From the NCBI GenBank assembly GCA_028285145.1, contig JANQQC010000010.1, forward strand, positions 180,124 to 244,123: DNA of 64,000 bases, written 5' to 3'. The notes beneath the pieces are model-generated. The model was given only the letters and a program-made list of their open reading frames with translations. It had not been told where the DNA came from and searched no databases. The position numbers and the translations under genes are program-made. The DNA comes from Hyphomonadaceae bacterium (GTDB lineage: Bacteria > Pseudomonadota > Alphaproteobacteria > Caulobacterales > Hyphomonadaceae). This document shows, one piece after another, positions 7,902-16,498 of the stretch; within the stretch, counting starts at the first letter, position 1; each line of letters begins with the position of its first letter.

Positions 7902-9461
7902 ATGAACTCAAGTACAAAATCTATAATCCAGGCGGTCCTTAACTTCGACTTACAGGACGCTCTGAGAAACAGCGTTGTGTGGAACACGCAGCGTGAACGA
8001 AATCTCTTCGGTGCAGTGCTCCTGCTGAACCTGATCGCGTTCGGGATGTTCATAATCCATCACATGCTCCACAATCACACGCCCCGGTTTCCGTGGATCG
8101 GGCCTCAGGATCAGTTCTTTGCAGGACGGTGGTTCAACGTTGTCCTGCTAAAGCTGAACTACCTCGCCGATCTACCAATTCTGGGACCGCTAATGGCCAT
8201 CGCGTTCTCGGCGATCGCAGGACTTTTGTTGCTGCGCATCTGGCGTCTCAATTTAAGCGGATTAGAGAGTTTCATTGTATTGGGAATGCTTACCACGTTC
8301 CCGATGTGTTTGGCATACTTCTACTACACCTATCAGACACCGCTGTTCGGCATCGCGATCCTGTTTGCAGTTTGGTCGGTGTACGTTTTGCAAAAGGCAA
8401 CGGTCTTGCGCTTCGCCGCAGGTGCATTGATCGCCATGCTGGGCTTGGCTTCCTACCAACCGTCACTGAGCATAATGACCACAGTGATTGCGTCAGCTTT
8501 CATTGCCGACCTCATAAGAGAAAAAGACACAGAAATCAGACCAGCCATTGTAATCGCCGGTCTTCGAACGGCAGCGGTTGCAGTTGGCACCCTTTGCTAT
8601 CGCATGAGCTTGTCGATCCTCGAGATAAACCAGTCTCATGCCACACGAACCGTTGAACTTCATCAGTTACCCGAGCGGGTCGTACTTGTGGTACGGAATA
8701 GCTTTCGTCATCTCACGATCACGCAGCCAGACCTTCTCGCCTTTTTGAAAACCGTTCTTCTTTGCGTATTGCTGGCAGCGTTGATCGCTGCCGTGTTCCG
8801 GTCAAGACGCAAGCTTCTCGTTGCCGCTTTGATCGTGATCTCGTTCCCGCTCCTCATCATAGCAACGAAATCCATGTTTCTGTTGAGTTCCGACACGGGC
8901 TTCTTCAACTACCGCTACAACATGGCGATGGCCTTCCTTCACGCATTTTCATTCGCGGCGCTTGTGCACTGCATTGATCGTCAGATCCTGAGATCGGCTG
9001 CATTCGCGGTCGGAGCTTTTCTAGTCCTTCGTTTCGTACAGGCTGATCTTGTGAGGCAAGAAGTTTTGTACCGCGGACAACAGCATGACATGGCGCTTGC
9101 CAACAGAATACTCACACGGATGGAGTCCCTACCCGACCTTGATGTCTCAAAGACCTACGATTTTGTCAGAGTGGGTAAGTATTCTCAATTTAGGCAGGAC
9201 GCCCTTTCGCGAGGGGGCCGGGAAGCCGAAACGTACGGCGACTCACATATGGACAATGGCGAGATCACAGATCGGTGGACCGATGAGGAAGTATTCGTGC
9301 TTCTGGGATCGAAGATCAATTTCAAGTTTCGAGGAACAGATCCGAACTTCATTGAGAAGGTCAACTCAGCACGAGCCACAACCCTGAAAGATCGCATGCC
9401 ATGGCCACATGCAAGTTCGGTATTCATTGAGGATGAGACAATCTACGTTTATGTGAACTAA
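7902..9461 (+). CDS. Gtr-type membrane glucosyltransferase (Glucos_trans_II family)
   Basis: A 519-residue integral membrane protein with about 9-10 hydrophobic helices between residues 35 and 385, followed by a soluble C-terminal domain of about 130 residues. The N-terminal periplasmic loop has WIGPQDQFFAGRW, resembling the D-x-x-x-x-x-G-R-W motif of GtrIV-like transferases (Glucos_trans_II). This group takes glucose from undecaprenyl phosphate and adds it to the growing O-antigen in the periplasm. The gene is 39 bases behind gtrA and convergent with gtrB. Its final TAA overlaps the gtrB stop by 4 bases. Which sugar residue is modified cannot be read from the sequence. Confidence 0.7.
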   Translation: MNSSTKSIIQAVLNFDLQDALRNSVVWNTQRERNLFGAVLLLNLIAFGMFIIHHMLHNHTPRFPWIGPQDQFFAGRWFNVVLLKLNYLADLPILGPLMAIAFSAIAGLLLLRIWRLNLSGLESFIVLGMLTTFPMCLAYFYYTYQTPLFGIAILFAVWSVYVLQKATVLRFAAGALIAMLGLASYQPSLSIMTTVIASAFIADLIREKDTEIRPAIVIAGLRTAAVAVGTLCYRMSLSILEINQSHATRTVELHQLPERVVLVVRNSFRHLTITQPDLLAFLKTVLLCVLLAALIAAVFRSRRKLLVAALIVISFPLLIIATKSMFLLSSDTGFFNYRYNMAMAFLHAFSFAALVHCIDRQILRSAAFAVGAFLVLRFVQADLVRQEVLYRGQQHDMALANRILTRMESLPDLDVSKTYDFVRVGKYSQFRQDALSRGGREAETYGDSHMDNGEITDRWTDEEVFVLLGSKINFKFRGTDPNFIEKVNSARATTLKDRMPWPHASSVFIEDETIYVYVN

Positions 9462-10456
9462 GAACTCGGCTTCAGGTCTTTAGTCGGCTCGGGGACTTCA
9501 CTGTGCGTCTTTTTCTCAAAACCAACAGCTTCACGTACAAGATAAACAGGACGCTGCTTTGTCTCCATGAAGACACGCCCGACATACTCTCCAAGAATAC
9601 CCAAGCCAAACATGTTCAGACCACTGAATACCAGAACCGCAACCATTATCGACGCGTAGCCCGGAACGTCGCTGCCGAAAATCAGCGTTCGTGCGGTTAG
9701 GTACGCGGCATAGGCAACGCCCGCAAGCGCGACACCAGAGCCCAGATAGGTCCAGATACGCAACGGCAGCGTTGTGAATGAGAAGATGCCTTCCAGGCCG
9801 AGATTCCATAGCTTCCAGAAACTCCATTTGGTTGTTCCAAATGCACGTTTTGGACGTGTGTACTCAACTGTGGCTTGCCGAAAACCGAGCCAGGCGAAAA
9901 TGCCCTTCATGAAACGCGTTCGCTCAGGTAGTTGCTGCAGTGCTTCGATTACACGGCGGTCCATCAGCCGGAAGTCCCCAGCATTGTATGGCAGTGGTGT
10001 TTCCGACAGTTTCCCCGCAATCTTATAGAAGGACTTCGCTGAGAACTGCTTGAACCAGCCATCCGACCCACGATCGGTCCGCACAGCGACCACCATCTCC
10101 GCCCCCTCACGCCATTTCTCCAGCATCTTGCCGATCAGTTCAGGTGGGTCCTGCAGGTCTGCATCGAATGGAATAACCACATCGCCCTGCGCGAAATCGA
10201 GACCGGCGCTGAGCGCCCGTTCCTTACCGAAGTTTCTGCTGAGGTCGATAACTTTGACAAACGGGCGCTCTTTATGAGCCTCAAGGAGTAAAGGAAGCGT
10301 CATGTCCTTACTGCCATCATTTATGCAGACGATTTCGAAGCGCTCGCTAAGCTGTTCCAGAACTGGTTCGAGTGTATCGAACAGCGTCTGAATCATCTCT
10401 TCTTCATTGTACATCGGAATGACAATGCTGATCATAGGGTCAGTTGCGATGGTCAT
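9458..10456 (-). CDS. gtrB: GtrB-like bactoprenol glucosyltransferase (GT2)
   Basis: A 332-residue GT2 protein. SIVIPMYNEEEMI (residues about 10-22) starts the GT-A domain, VCINDGSKD and PFDADLQDPPELI (about 96-108) provide the nucleotide and metal-binding acidic residues, and two C-terminal transmembrane helices lie at about 235-260 and 270-295. This is the DPM1/GtrB layout: glucose is moved from UDP-glucose to undecaprenyl phosphate on the cytoplasmic side. A GGAGAAA site lies about 8 bases before the ATG. The gene points toward the GtrA/glucosyltransferase pair instead of sitting between them as in phage gtrABC operons. Confidence 0.85.
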   Translation of the reverse strand: MTIATDPMISIVIPMYNEEEMIQTLFDTLEPVLEQLSERFEIVCINDGSKDMTLPLLLEAHKERPFVKVIDLSRNFGKERALSAGLDFAQGDVVIPFDADLQDPPELIGKMLEKWREGAEMVVAVRTDRGSDGWFKQFSAKSFYKIAGKLSETPLPYNAGDFRLMDRRVIEALQQLPERTRFMKGIFAWLGFRQATVEYTRPKRAFGTTKWSFWKLWNLGLEGIFSFTTLPLRIWTYLGSGVALAGVAYAAYLTARTLIFGSDVPGYASIMVAVLVFSGLNMFGLGILGEYVGRVFMETKQRPVYLVREAVGFEKKTHSEVPEPTKDLKPSS

Positions 10457-10614
10457 AATGCTTTCTCCGATACCCTAGCACCGTATCGTTGGAATCTGAG
10501 TTTTGGCAGTACTTGCGAATTGCGCGCCAACTGTTTCATGAGCCGGTTCCTCTCCAGGCCGGTTTGCAGCCTTACTAGTCTTCCGCGCTGTACTCAAAAA
10601 TGAGTTAGGCAGAT

Positions 10615-11484
10615 CTAAAGCAACCCTCGAAGATATCTCCCGTATGGGTTGTCGCTGAAATCGTTCGCTATGGTTTCCAGGGCACCGTCGTCCAGCCAAC
10701 CCTGCCTCCACGCAATCTCTTCCGGACAAGCAATCTTGACGCCCTGGCGTTCGTACAGCGTCCGCGTGAAGTTGCCAGCGTCGAGCAGCGCGTTGGCGTT
10801 GCCAGTGTCGAACCAGGCATACCCTCGTCCGAACAATTGAACCTCCAAGTCTCCACGCTCAAGATAGGCGTTGTTAACCTCCGTAATTTCCAGCTCTCCG
10901 CGTGCTGATGGCTGAATAGACTTGGCAATCTCGACGACATCGTTGTCGTAGAAATAGCATCCGATCACCGCGTAATCTGACCTTGGCTTCTCCGGCTTTT
11001 CTTCGATGGACAACACCGTGCCATTCGAGTCGAACTCCACCACTCCGTACTGCTCAGGTGTTCCAACCTGATAGCCAAAAATGGTCCCGCCGCTTTCGCG
11101 AGAAGCCGCTGCTTGCAGCGTCTGACTGAGACCGCCACCAAAGAGAATGTTGTCGCCGAGCACGAGCGCAGCGTTATCAGTCCCAATAAAATCCTCGGCG
11201 ATAAGGAAGGCTTGCGCCAGGCCATCCGGAGACGGTTGAACGCCATAACTAATCGAGACGCCGATGCGGGAGCCGTCGCCGAACAGCCGCACGAAGGCGT
11301 CGTGGTCATGCGGGGTTGTGATGATCATGATATCGCGGATACCGGCCAGCATCAGCAAGGACAGTGGATAGTAAATCATGGGCTTGTCGTAGACCGGCAC
11401 CAACTGCTTCGACACGCCCATGGTGATGGGATGCAACCTGCTGCCGGTTCCGCCTGCGAGAATGATTCCCTTTGTCTTCGGCAT
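10615..11484 (-). CDS. rmlA: Glucose-1-phosphate thymidylyltransferase
   Basis: A 289-residue nucleotidyltransferase. [15 protein letters not shown] (from residue 7) is the G-x-G-x-R signature, followed by [18 protein letters not shown], the sugar-phosphate contact region VLGDNIL and a central EEKPEKP segment. This is full length for RmlA, which makes dTDP-glucose from glucose 1-phosphate and dTTP. The ATG at 11484 is preferred because the family begins at [11 protein letters not shown] and a G-rich run lies upstream; an in-frame GTG at 11499 is an alternative. The gene follows rmlB (43-base gap) in a leftward operon. No rmlC or rmlD lies nearby. Confidence 0.92.
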   Translation of the reverse strand: MPKTKGIILAGGTGSRLHPITMGVSKQLVPVYDKPMIYYPLSLLMLAGIRDIMIITTPHDHDAFVRLFGDGSRIGVSISYGVQPSPDGLAQAFLIAEDFIGTDNAALVLGDNILFGGGLSQTLQAAASRESGGTIFGYQVGTPEQYGVVEFDSNGTVLSIEEKPEKPRSDYAVIGCYFYDNDVVEIAKSIQPSARGELEITEVNNAYLERGDLEVQLFGRGYAWFDTGNANALLDAGNFTRTLYERQGVKIACPEEIAWRQGWLDDGALETIANDFSDNPYGRYLRGLL

Positions 11485-11526
11485 CTCTTCGACCCCCACT
11501 ATCTATCCTGAGCCAATTAGAACCGC

Positions 11527-12564
11527 CTACAGGCGCCCACGGCGCTTCAGCGCTGCTTGGTGTTTGAAATACTCAGGACGATCAAGATACCAATCGACAG
11601 TACTCCGTAGTCCTTCTTCAAACCGTCGGCCCGGTTGCCAGCCAAGCTCTGACTTCAACCGCGACGCATCGATCGCATAGCGAAAATCGTGGCCTGGCCT
11701 GTCATCAACAAATGAAATCAACCGGTTATGGGGTGCCTTATCCGGGAACCTGACGTCCAGCACATCACAAATCGCCTCGACGATCTCAAGATTGGCGCGC
11801 TCCGCATCTCCTCCAACGCCATAGGTAGAGCCCGGTGCAGCTTGACGAGCAATCAAGAGAAGCGCATCTGCATGATCATCTACGTGAAGCCAATCCCTGC
11901 GGTTCGAGCCGTCACCGTAAACTGGCATCGGCTCTTCACTGACAGCCTTCGAAACCATCAACGGGATCAGTTTTTCGGGATACTGCCAAGGCCCGTAGTT
12001 GTTCGAGCAATTTGTGACGATCACGGGCAAGGCGAATGTGTGGTGCCACGCCAAGGCAAGATGATCAGAAGCGGCTTTGGAGGCGGAATATGGAGAGCGG
12101 GGATCATATCTCGTCGTTTCCGTGAAAGCCGAGGCCCGGCGCTCAAGCGAGCCATAGACTTCATCGGTGGAAACATGATGAAAGCGAAAGCTATCTCGCG
12201 CCGAACCCGCAAGGCCCTCATAGTACTCCCGGCAAGCCTGGAGCATGGTAAAGGTACCAATGATATTGGTCGTTATGAAATCGCCGGGCGTTTCAATCGA
12301 TCGGTCTACATGACTCTCCGCCGCAAGATGCAGAACTATCTGAGGCTGGAAGCGGGAAAGCGCCCCCCGGACAGCGGCAATGTCTCTGACGTCACCTTTA
12401 ACTATCTCTAGCCGCTCCGAGCCTCGCGCCTCCTCCAGCGCATCGGGCTGAGCTGCATACGTCTCAGCGTCGAACACCATTACGCAGTCGTCTGTGGTGC
12501 GGATGAGCTTGCGGCAAACTGCTGACCCTATAAATCCGAGACCGCCAGTCACGAACACATTCAT
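11527..12564 (-). CDS. rmlB: dTDP-glucose 4,6-dehydratase
   Basis: A 345-residue extended SDR. GGLGFIGSAVCRKL (residues 7-20) binds NAD, HLAAESHVDRSI is the conserved RmlB segment, HVSTDEVYG carries the catalytic Thr/Asp/Glu of the dehydratase, and YSASKAASDH holds the Tyr-x-x-x-Lys pair. It converts dTDP-glucose to dTDP-4-keto-6-deoxyglucose. The segment after strand 2 reads DAETYA where DKLTYA is usual. Its ATG overlaps the TGA of the upstream glycosyltransferase (12561-12564), so translation of the two is probably coupled. Confidence 0.93.
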   Translation of the reverse strand: MNVFVTGGLGFIGSAVCRKLIRTTDDCVMVFDAETYAAQPDALEEARGSERLEIVKGDVRDIAAVRGALSRFQPQIVLHLAAESHVDRSIETPGDFITTNIIGTFTMLQACREYYEGLAGSARDSFRFHHVSTDEVYGSLERRASAFTETTRYDPRSPYSASKAASDHLALAWHHTFALPVIVTNCSNNYGPWQYPEKLIPLMVSKAVSEEPMPVYGDGSNRRDWLHVDDHADALLLIARQAAPGSTYGVGGDAERANLEIVEAICDVLDVRFPDKAPHNRLISFVDDRPGHDFRYAIDASRLKSELGWQPGRRFEEGLRSTVDWYLDRPEYFKHQAALKRRGRL

Positions 12565-13367
12565 GCGTGCATTTCCCCGTCTGCTTTAGAGGCCGCCCGT
12601 CTCGCCGCTTCGCTAGCAAAAAGCCAGTATGCCCCTCGGGCAATCGGCGTTAGTGGCCAGGGTAGAAATAAGGCTCCTTCGCGCCGGACTTCATCCATAT
12701 AAGTGTCTGCTTCAATTACAGATCTGTTGCCGTCGTGAACCCGAAAACCGCCCAGCACAGAAGGCAGCGTTTCCAAATTGCTATGCTGTGCAAACCGCCG
12801 CCACAGCGCGTAGTCGCCTGCAAGACGGAGCGACAGGATCTCGCCAAGATCTCTCTTACTGAGCTTCGCAAAAAGCTGACCGGAAAAAAACATGCTTTCC
12901 TGTTGGAGGAACCCCAGAAGATCGCGGTGAAACCATCCCGCACGAATCAGGCGACGCGGATGTGCGCCCTGAGGGCGGACGAGCTTGAGCATTCCGGCCG
13001 CATCCCAGGCTGCGGGCAACCCCGTCACCCAATCTTGCCCGTTACGCAGCGCACAATGTTGCGCCACTCGCTTGAACGCCCACGGCGTGTAGAAGTCATC
13101 CGCGTTGATCCAAGCGAGCATGTCGCCTTCGGCCGCAGCAAGTTCGGTCAGGATAGCCTCGTACATCCCGACACCCGCTGATTGCTTCAGCGTGATGCGG
13201 TCATCGCCCTCTATCAGCTCTTCAACGATTTCCAGCGTGCCGTCGGTCGATCCGGCATCCACGATCACATAGTCCCAGTCAGTATGGCTCTGCCTTTGAA
13301 CCGAGCGAACCGTCTCTGCTATGAAGGTCGCGCCGTTCAGTACCGTTGTAACGATGGAGAATTTCAT
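12561..13367 (-). CDS. GT2 family glycosyltransferase
   Basis: A 268-residue cytoplasmic GT-A enzyme. FSIVTTVLNGATFI opens the fold, YVIVDAGSTDGTLEIVEEL (about residues 33-51) binds the nucleotide sugar, and AWINADDFYTPWAF (about 84-97) contains the metal-binding DD. FQQESMFF-like and GDYALW segments occupy the acceptor side. There is no membrane helix. The gene is the first of the rmlB-rmlA operon and follows the ABC exporter ATPase after 24 bases. It probably adds one sugar of the exported polysaccharide; donor and linkage cannot be told. Confidence 0.82.
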   Translation of the reverse strand: MKFSIVTTVLNGATFIAETVRSVQRQSHTDWDYVIVDAGSTDGTLEIVEELIEGDDRITLKQSAGVGMYEAILTELAAAEGDMLAWINADDFYTPWAFKRVAQHCALRNGQDWVTGLPAAWDAAGMLKLVRPQGAHPRRLIRAGWFHRDLLGFLQQESMFFSGQLFAKLSKRDLGEILSLRLAGDYALWRRFAQHSNLETLPSVLGGFRVHDGNRSVIEADTYMDEVRREGALFLPWPLTPIARGAYWLFASEAARRAASKADGEMHA

Positions 13368-13391
13368 CGGTGGCCGCTTAAACAGGCCAAG

Positions 13392-14156
13392 CTATCCAGC
13401 CTTGGCGACCGGCATTTTCCCGGCATGGATTTCGAGCGCTTCCTCAACATCACCCTGAAACGTCACCCGCCCTTTTTCGAGGATGACGCCTTTATTGCAC
13501 ATCCGCTTCATAAGACCCGGCTGATGTGTTGCCATAAAGAAGATGCCGGACTGGGCCACAAGGTTCTTGAGCCGTTCTGCCGCCTTTTCCCGGAAGGTCG
13601 CATCACCCGCAGAGAGCCACTCATCCAAAATAAGAATATCCGGCTCAAAAGCGGTTGCGATCGAGAAAGCCAATCGAACCCGCATCCCGCTTGAATAGGT
13701 TCGCAATGGCAGGTGAAGGTAGTCCCCAAGCTCCGAGAACTCACAGATATCGTCGAAGCGCTCCGCGATTTCTTCCTCGCTGCATCCCATATAGCGTGCC
13801 CGGATGAAGATATTCTCGTAGCCTGAGGCATTCTGATCGAGTCCAAGCTGTATTGAGAGCAGACCCGCAAGGCGTCCCTGAATCAGAATGCTGCCTTCCA
13901 TGGGAGGAAGAATGCCGGACAGAACGCGCAACAACGTCGTTTTCCCGGCCCCGTTGTGCCCGATCAGGCCCACACGGTCGCCATCGCCGAATGTCAGGGA
14001 CACGTCCTTCAGCGCGGAAATCATCACCTTATTTCGATTGGACATATCGATATCGCCGCCGGTGGCAAAGGACTTGGCGGCGGAGACGAGCGAGCTTCGC
14101 CGCATTTCGCGAACGAGATACTCTACCCCGACATTTTGAAGCTCTATGCGTGCCAT
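13392..14156 (-). CDS. Polysaccharide ABC exporter ATPase (Wzt/KpsT-like)
   Basis: A 254-residue ABC ATPase. Walker A is GHNGAGKT, the signature is YSSGM, Walker B is DILILDEW, and the H-loop lies in FMATHQPG. The ATG at 14156 is chosen because the conserved domain begins MARIELQNVGVEYLV and this start lies 4 bases after the permease stop; the frame is open for 14 more codons upstream. With 254 residues it is the short KpsT/TagH-like form and lacks the C-terminal carbohydrate-binding domain of long Wzt proteins. It powers export of a lipid-linked glycan together with the permease encoded just upstream. Confidence 0.88.
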   Translation of the reverse strand: MARIELQNVGVEYLVREMRRSSLVSAAKSFATGGDIDMSNRNKVMISALKDVSLTFGDGDRVGLIGHNGAGKTTLLRVLSGILPPMEGSILIQGRLAGLLSIQLGLDQNASGYENIFIRARYMGCSEEEIAERFDDICEFSELGDYLHLPLRTYSSGMRVRLAFSIATAFEPDILILDEWLSAGDATFREKAAERLKNLVAQSGIFFMATHQPGLMKRMCNKGVILEKGRVTFQGDVEEALEIHAGKMPVAKAG

Positions 14157-14160
14157 CTCG

Positions 14161-15030
14161 TTAGCACCAGTAAGGTAGGCGGTGCCTGAACTTCGCAAAC
14201 ATAGCGAAGGCGGCGACAGGTGTAATCAACGCAATCACAAGCGTCACCGCAAAGCTCAATCCGACATCTGGCAGGTCGAGAAGAGGCCCGCGAATGATAT
14301 TGAGAAAATGAAAGAAGGGGTTGAATTCGGCGACATAGGCGTAAGGGCCCAGCCGCTGCGAATCCCAGAACACCGGCGTCAGGAAGAACGCAAACGTCAT
14401 GAATGCGCCTATGAACTGGCCGAAATCCCGATAGCGCGCGCCGATGATCCCAAAGAGGATTGAAATCCAGAACCCTGTCCAGGTCACGATGACGACACCA
14501 GCCAGCGCAACGGCGTATTGAAGAGGAGGCTTGGCCGGCACCACGAAGATGAGAATGCCCAGAATCACAAGCGACCTATAGAAGAAGGTCTGTATCAGCC
14601 GCCCGGTCAGACGCATCGGGAAGATGCTAAGCGGTATTCTGATTTGCGAGAAGACACTGACGGACGAGACATAGACACTGACGGACTCGTTCACAAAACC
14701 GCTGATGAAGCCCCACGTAATGAGGCCGATCCCGACATAGGGAAGATAAGTCGTAAAGTCCGACTGGAAGACCTGCGCGTAGATGACGCCCAGCCCAAGG
14801 ACAGTTAGCGTTGCCGTAGCCGTCAGCCAGAAAGCGCCAAGCGCAGTCCCCTTATAACGCGTGTTGAATTCAGTCCGCACCATTGTGCGCACCAACCGCC
14901 AGCGGCTCAGCGCATCTTTCAGATCATTCAGCGCGTACTGCGTATGGTCTCGATGAGCGCTGTAGACAAAAACGTCGTCATCCATCGACCGGCGGGAACG
15001 CATGTCAATTTGAGTTGAGTCGTCGGCCAT
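14161..15030 (-). CDS. Polysaccharide ABC exporter permease (Wzm/KpsM-like)
   Basis: A 289-residue ABC-2 type permease. After a cytoplasmic N-terminus of about 55 residues it has six hydrophobic segments (about 68-90, 98-120, 145-168, 173-195, 205-225 and 260-280). The RTEFNTRYKGTALGAFW stretch before helix 1 and the NPFFHFLNIIRGPLLD stretch before the last helix are typical of O-antigen and capsule exporters. It forms the inner-membrane channel with the adjoining ATPase. The preceding 147 bases up to the next gene show no clear promoter or terminator. Confidence 0.88.
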   Translation of the reverse strand: MADDSTQIDMRSRRSMDDDVFVYSAHRDHTQYALNDLKDALSRWRLVRTMVRTEFNTRYKGTALGAFWLTATATLTVLGLGVIYAQVFQSDFTTYLPYVGIGLITWGFISGFVNESVSVYVSSVSVFSQIRIPLSIFPMRLTGRLIQTFFYRSLVILGILIFVVPAKPPLQYAVALAGVVIVTWTGFWISILFGIIGARYRDFGQFIGAFMTFAFFLTPVFWDSQRLGPYAYVAEFNPFFHFLNIIRGPLLDLPDVGLSFAVTLVIALITPVAAFAMFAKFRHRLPYWC

Positions 15031-15177
15031 ACGCTACACGGTCACCTTAGTTGCAAGTTCCCCAAAAAAGGGTTCCTGCCGGGAAGCTGTCGAATAGTGC
15101 CATGCGCGCTCGTGCTCAATACTCTTTCTCGTCCAGGCTGCGGAAAACGACTGAGCGTATCGCCGACAAAACAGTGA

Positions 15178-16290
15178 CTAGGTCTTATGCAGCAACCTGA
15201 CGCCATCCACAAAAAACGTGGTTTTGCTCTTCCGCTCAAGCTCCAGCGTTTTCCTGATGCCCGGCAACAGCGGTTCTTTTAACTCAACAAGCAACCTTCG
15301 TGCATCAAAATTCACCTCAACTGACTGGAGCACGTCGTCGACAGCGATCGAAAGGCCGTTAGCGCTACCCTGGAAATCTATCTCAACCTGCAGGGCCGAG
15401 ACTTCGGCGTAATGATAGAGTGGAACGCTCGCCTGCTCATCCACACCGCCACACCAGTTGATTCCATATTGGCGATTGGCCGTTGAAGCCTTGGCACGGC
15501 GGATGGCGCGCGCGAGGCTTTCCGGCACAACGTATTCGAGCAGGTGATGAACGGAGAAACCAACCATCGCCTTCAGCCGTCGTACCCATCCCGGATGCTG
15601 CCCGATAATCGCGTTTAGCTCCGCACGGCGAGCCTTGCCGAACCCTCCGGTTTTGGCCTCCTTCGACCAAAGAACACTCGACAACACCTCGTCAACGAAA
15701 ACGAACTCGGCATCGGCTTCATCAAAACGGACCCAGAGATCCCAATCCATTGTGTAGTGGAGCGCGGTGTTTAGCCCTCCAACCCGCTCATAGATGGAGC
15801 GCCTGAAGAAACAGGAAGGCTGCGAGATGAAACAGTTGGTCCTGAGCGCGCCCGCCATATGTGGAGCGACGCCCCAATGATAGCCGGTAAAGCTGCACTC
15901 ATCGTCGACGATCTCGCTCTGCCCGTAAACAACATCGGCCTTGGGATGACGCTGAAAAGCAGCCATTGCCGTTTCCAAGGCCCCGGGCAGGAGAACGTCA
16001 TCAGCATTAAGCCACCCCAGCACATTACCGCCGATCTTGGCCCAGCCAGCGGCGATCGCATCCGCCTGACCTTTATCCGGCCCATGATGGCGATAGGTCA
16101 GCAAGTCCGAAAACTCATCCGCAATGGCAGCAACCCGCGGATCTCCTGACGCATCCATCAGCGCGACAAGCGTGTGCGGAGACTGTGCCTTGAGGCTGGC
16201 CAGACAGGCCCGGAACCGAGGATGATAGGCACCCACTGGCACAGTAATAGCGAAAACAATCTCGTCGGCCTTGCCGCTGGACATTTGCAT
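15178..16290 (-). CDS. GT2 family glycosyltransferase with extra C-terminal domain
   Basis: A 370-residue protein. The GT-A domain covers about residues 10-245: FAITVPVGAYHPRFRACL opens it, VLGWLNADDVLLPGALE carries the acidic DD pair, and MDWDLWVRFDEA is the common acceptor-side motif. Residues about 270-370 form a separate beta-rich tail with no recognised family, which ends near VDGVRLLHKT. An ATG two codons downstream is an alternative start. The gene is divergent from gmd and heads the leftward exporter and rml genes, so its enzyme probably builds the glycan exported by the ABC transporter. Confidence 0.8.
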   Translation of the reverse strand: MQMSSGKADEIVFAITVPVGAYHPRFRACLASLKAQSPHTLVALMDASGDPRVAAIADEFSDLLTYRHHGPDKGQADAIAAGWAKIGGNVLGWLNADDVLLPGALETAMAAFQRHPKADVVYGQSEIVDDECSFTGYHWGVAPHMAGALRTNCFISQPSCFFRRSIYERVGGLNTALHYTMDWDLWVRFDEADAEFVFVDEVLSSVLWSKEAKTGGFGKARRAELNAIIGQHPGWVRRLKAMVGFSVHHLLEYVVPESLARAIRRAKASTANRQYGINWCGGVDEQASVPLYHYAEVSALQVEIDFQGSANGLSIAVDDVLQSVEVNFDARRLLVELKEPLLPGIRKTLELERKSKTTFFVDGVRLLHKT

Positions 16291-16498
16291 TATACCAAGG
16301 CTGTGTTCCGCGCCGTGTCGGCAATTGTTGAATCATCGCCACATCGACGAGCGTTCAATCGGCTCTTGCTATCGATGATTGGTGAGTGAGGTCAAGAAAC
16401 GGACCGGTCTTTCCTCAGCCCAGCTCCCAGCACCGGTTGATCTGCCGCCGAACTTGAGTATCAACCGCGTTCTCTCTCACTGATCTCGCAGGTGTGAA
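16291..16498. promoter_or_regulatory. Divergent intergenic region before gmd, with inverted repeats
   Basis: These 208 bases lie between the leftward glycosyltransferase gene and gmd. They contain two spaced perfect inverted repeats: AATCATCG at 16331-16338 with CGATGATT at 16373-16380, and CGGTTGAT at 16434-16441 with ATCAACCG at 16460-16467. Both could be regulator sites or chance. No clear -35/-10 pair is asserted. Confidence 0.35.
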
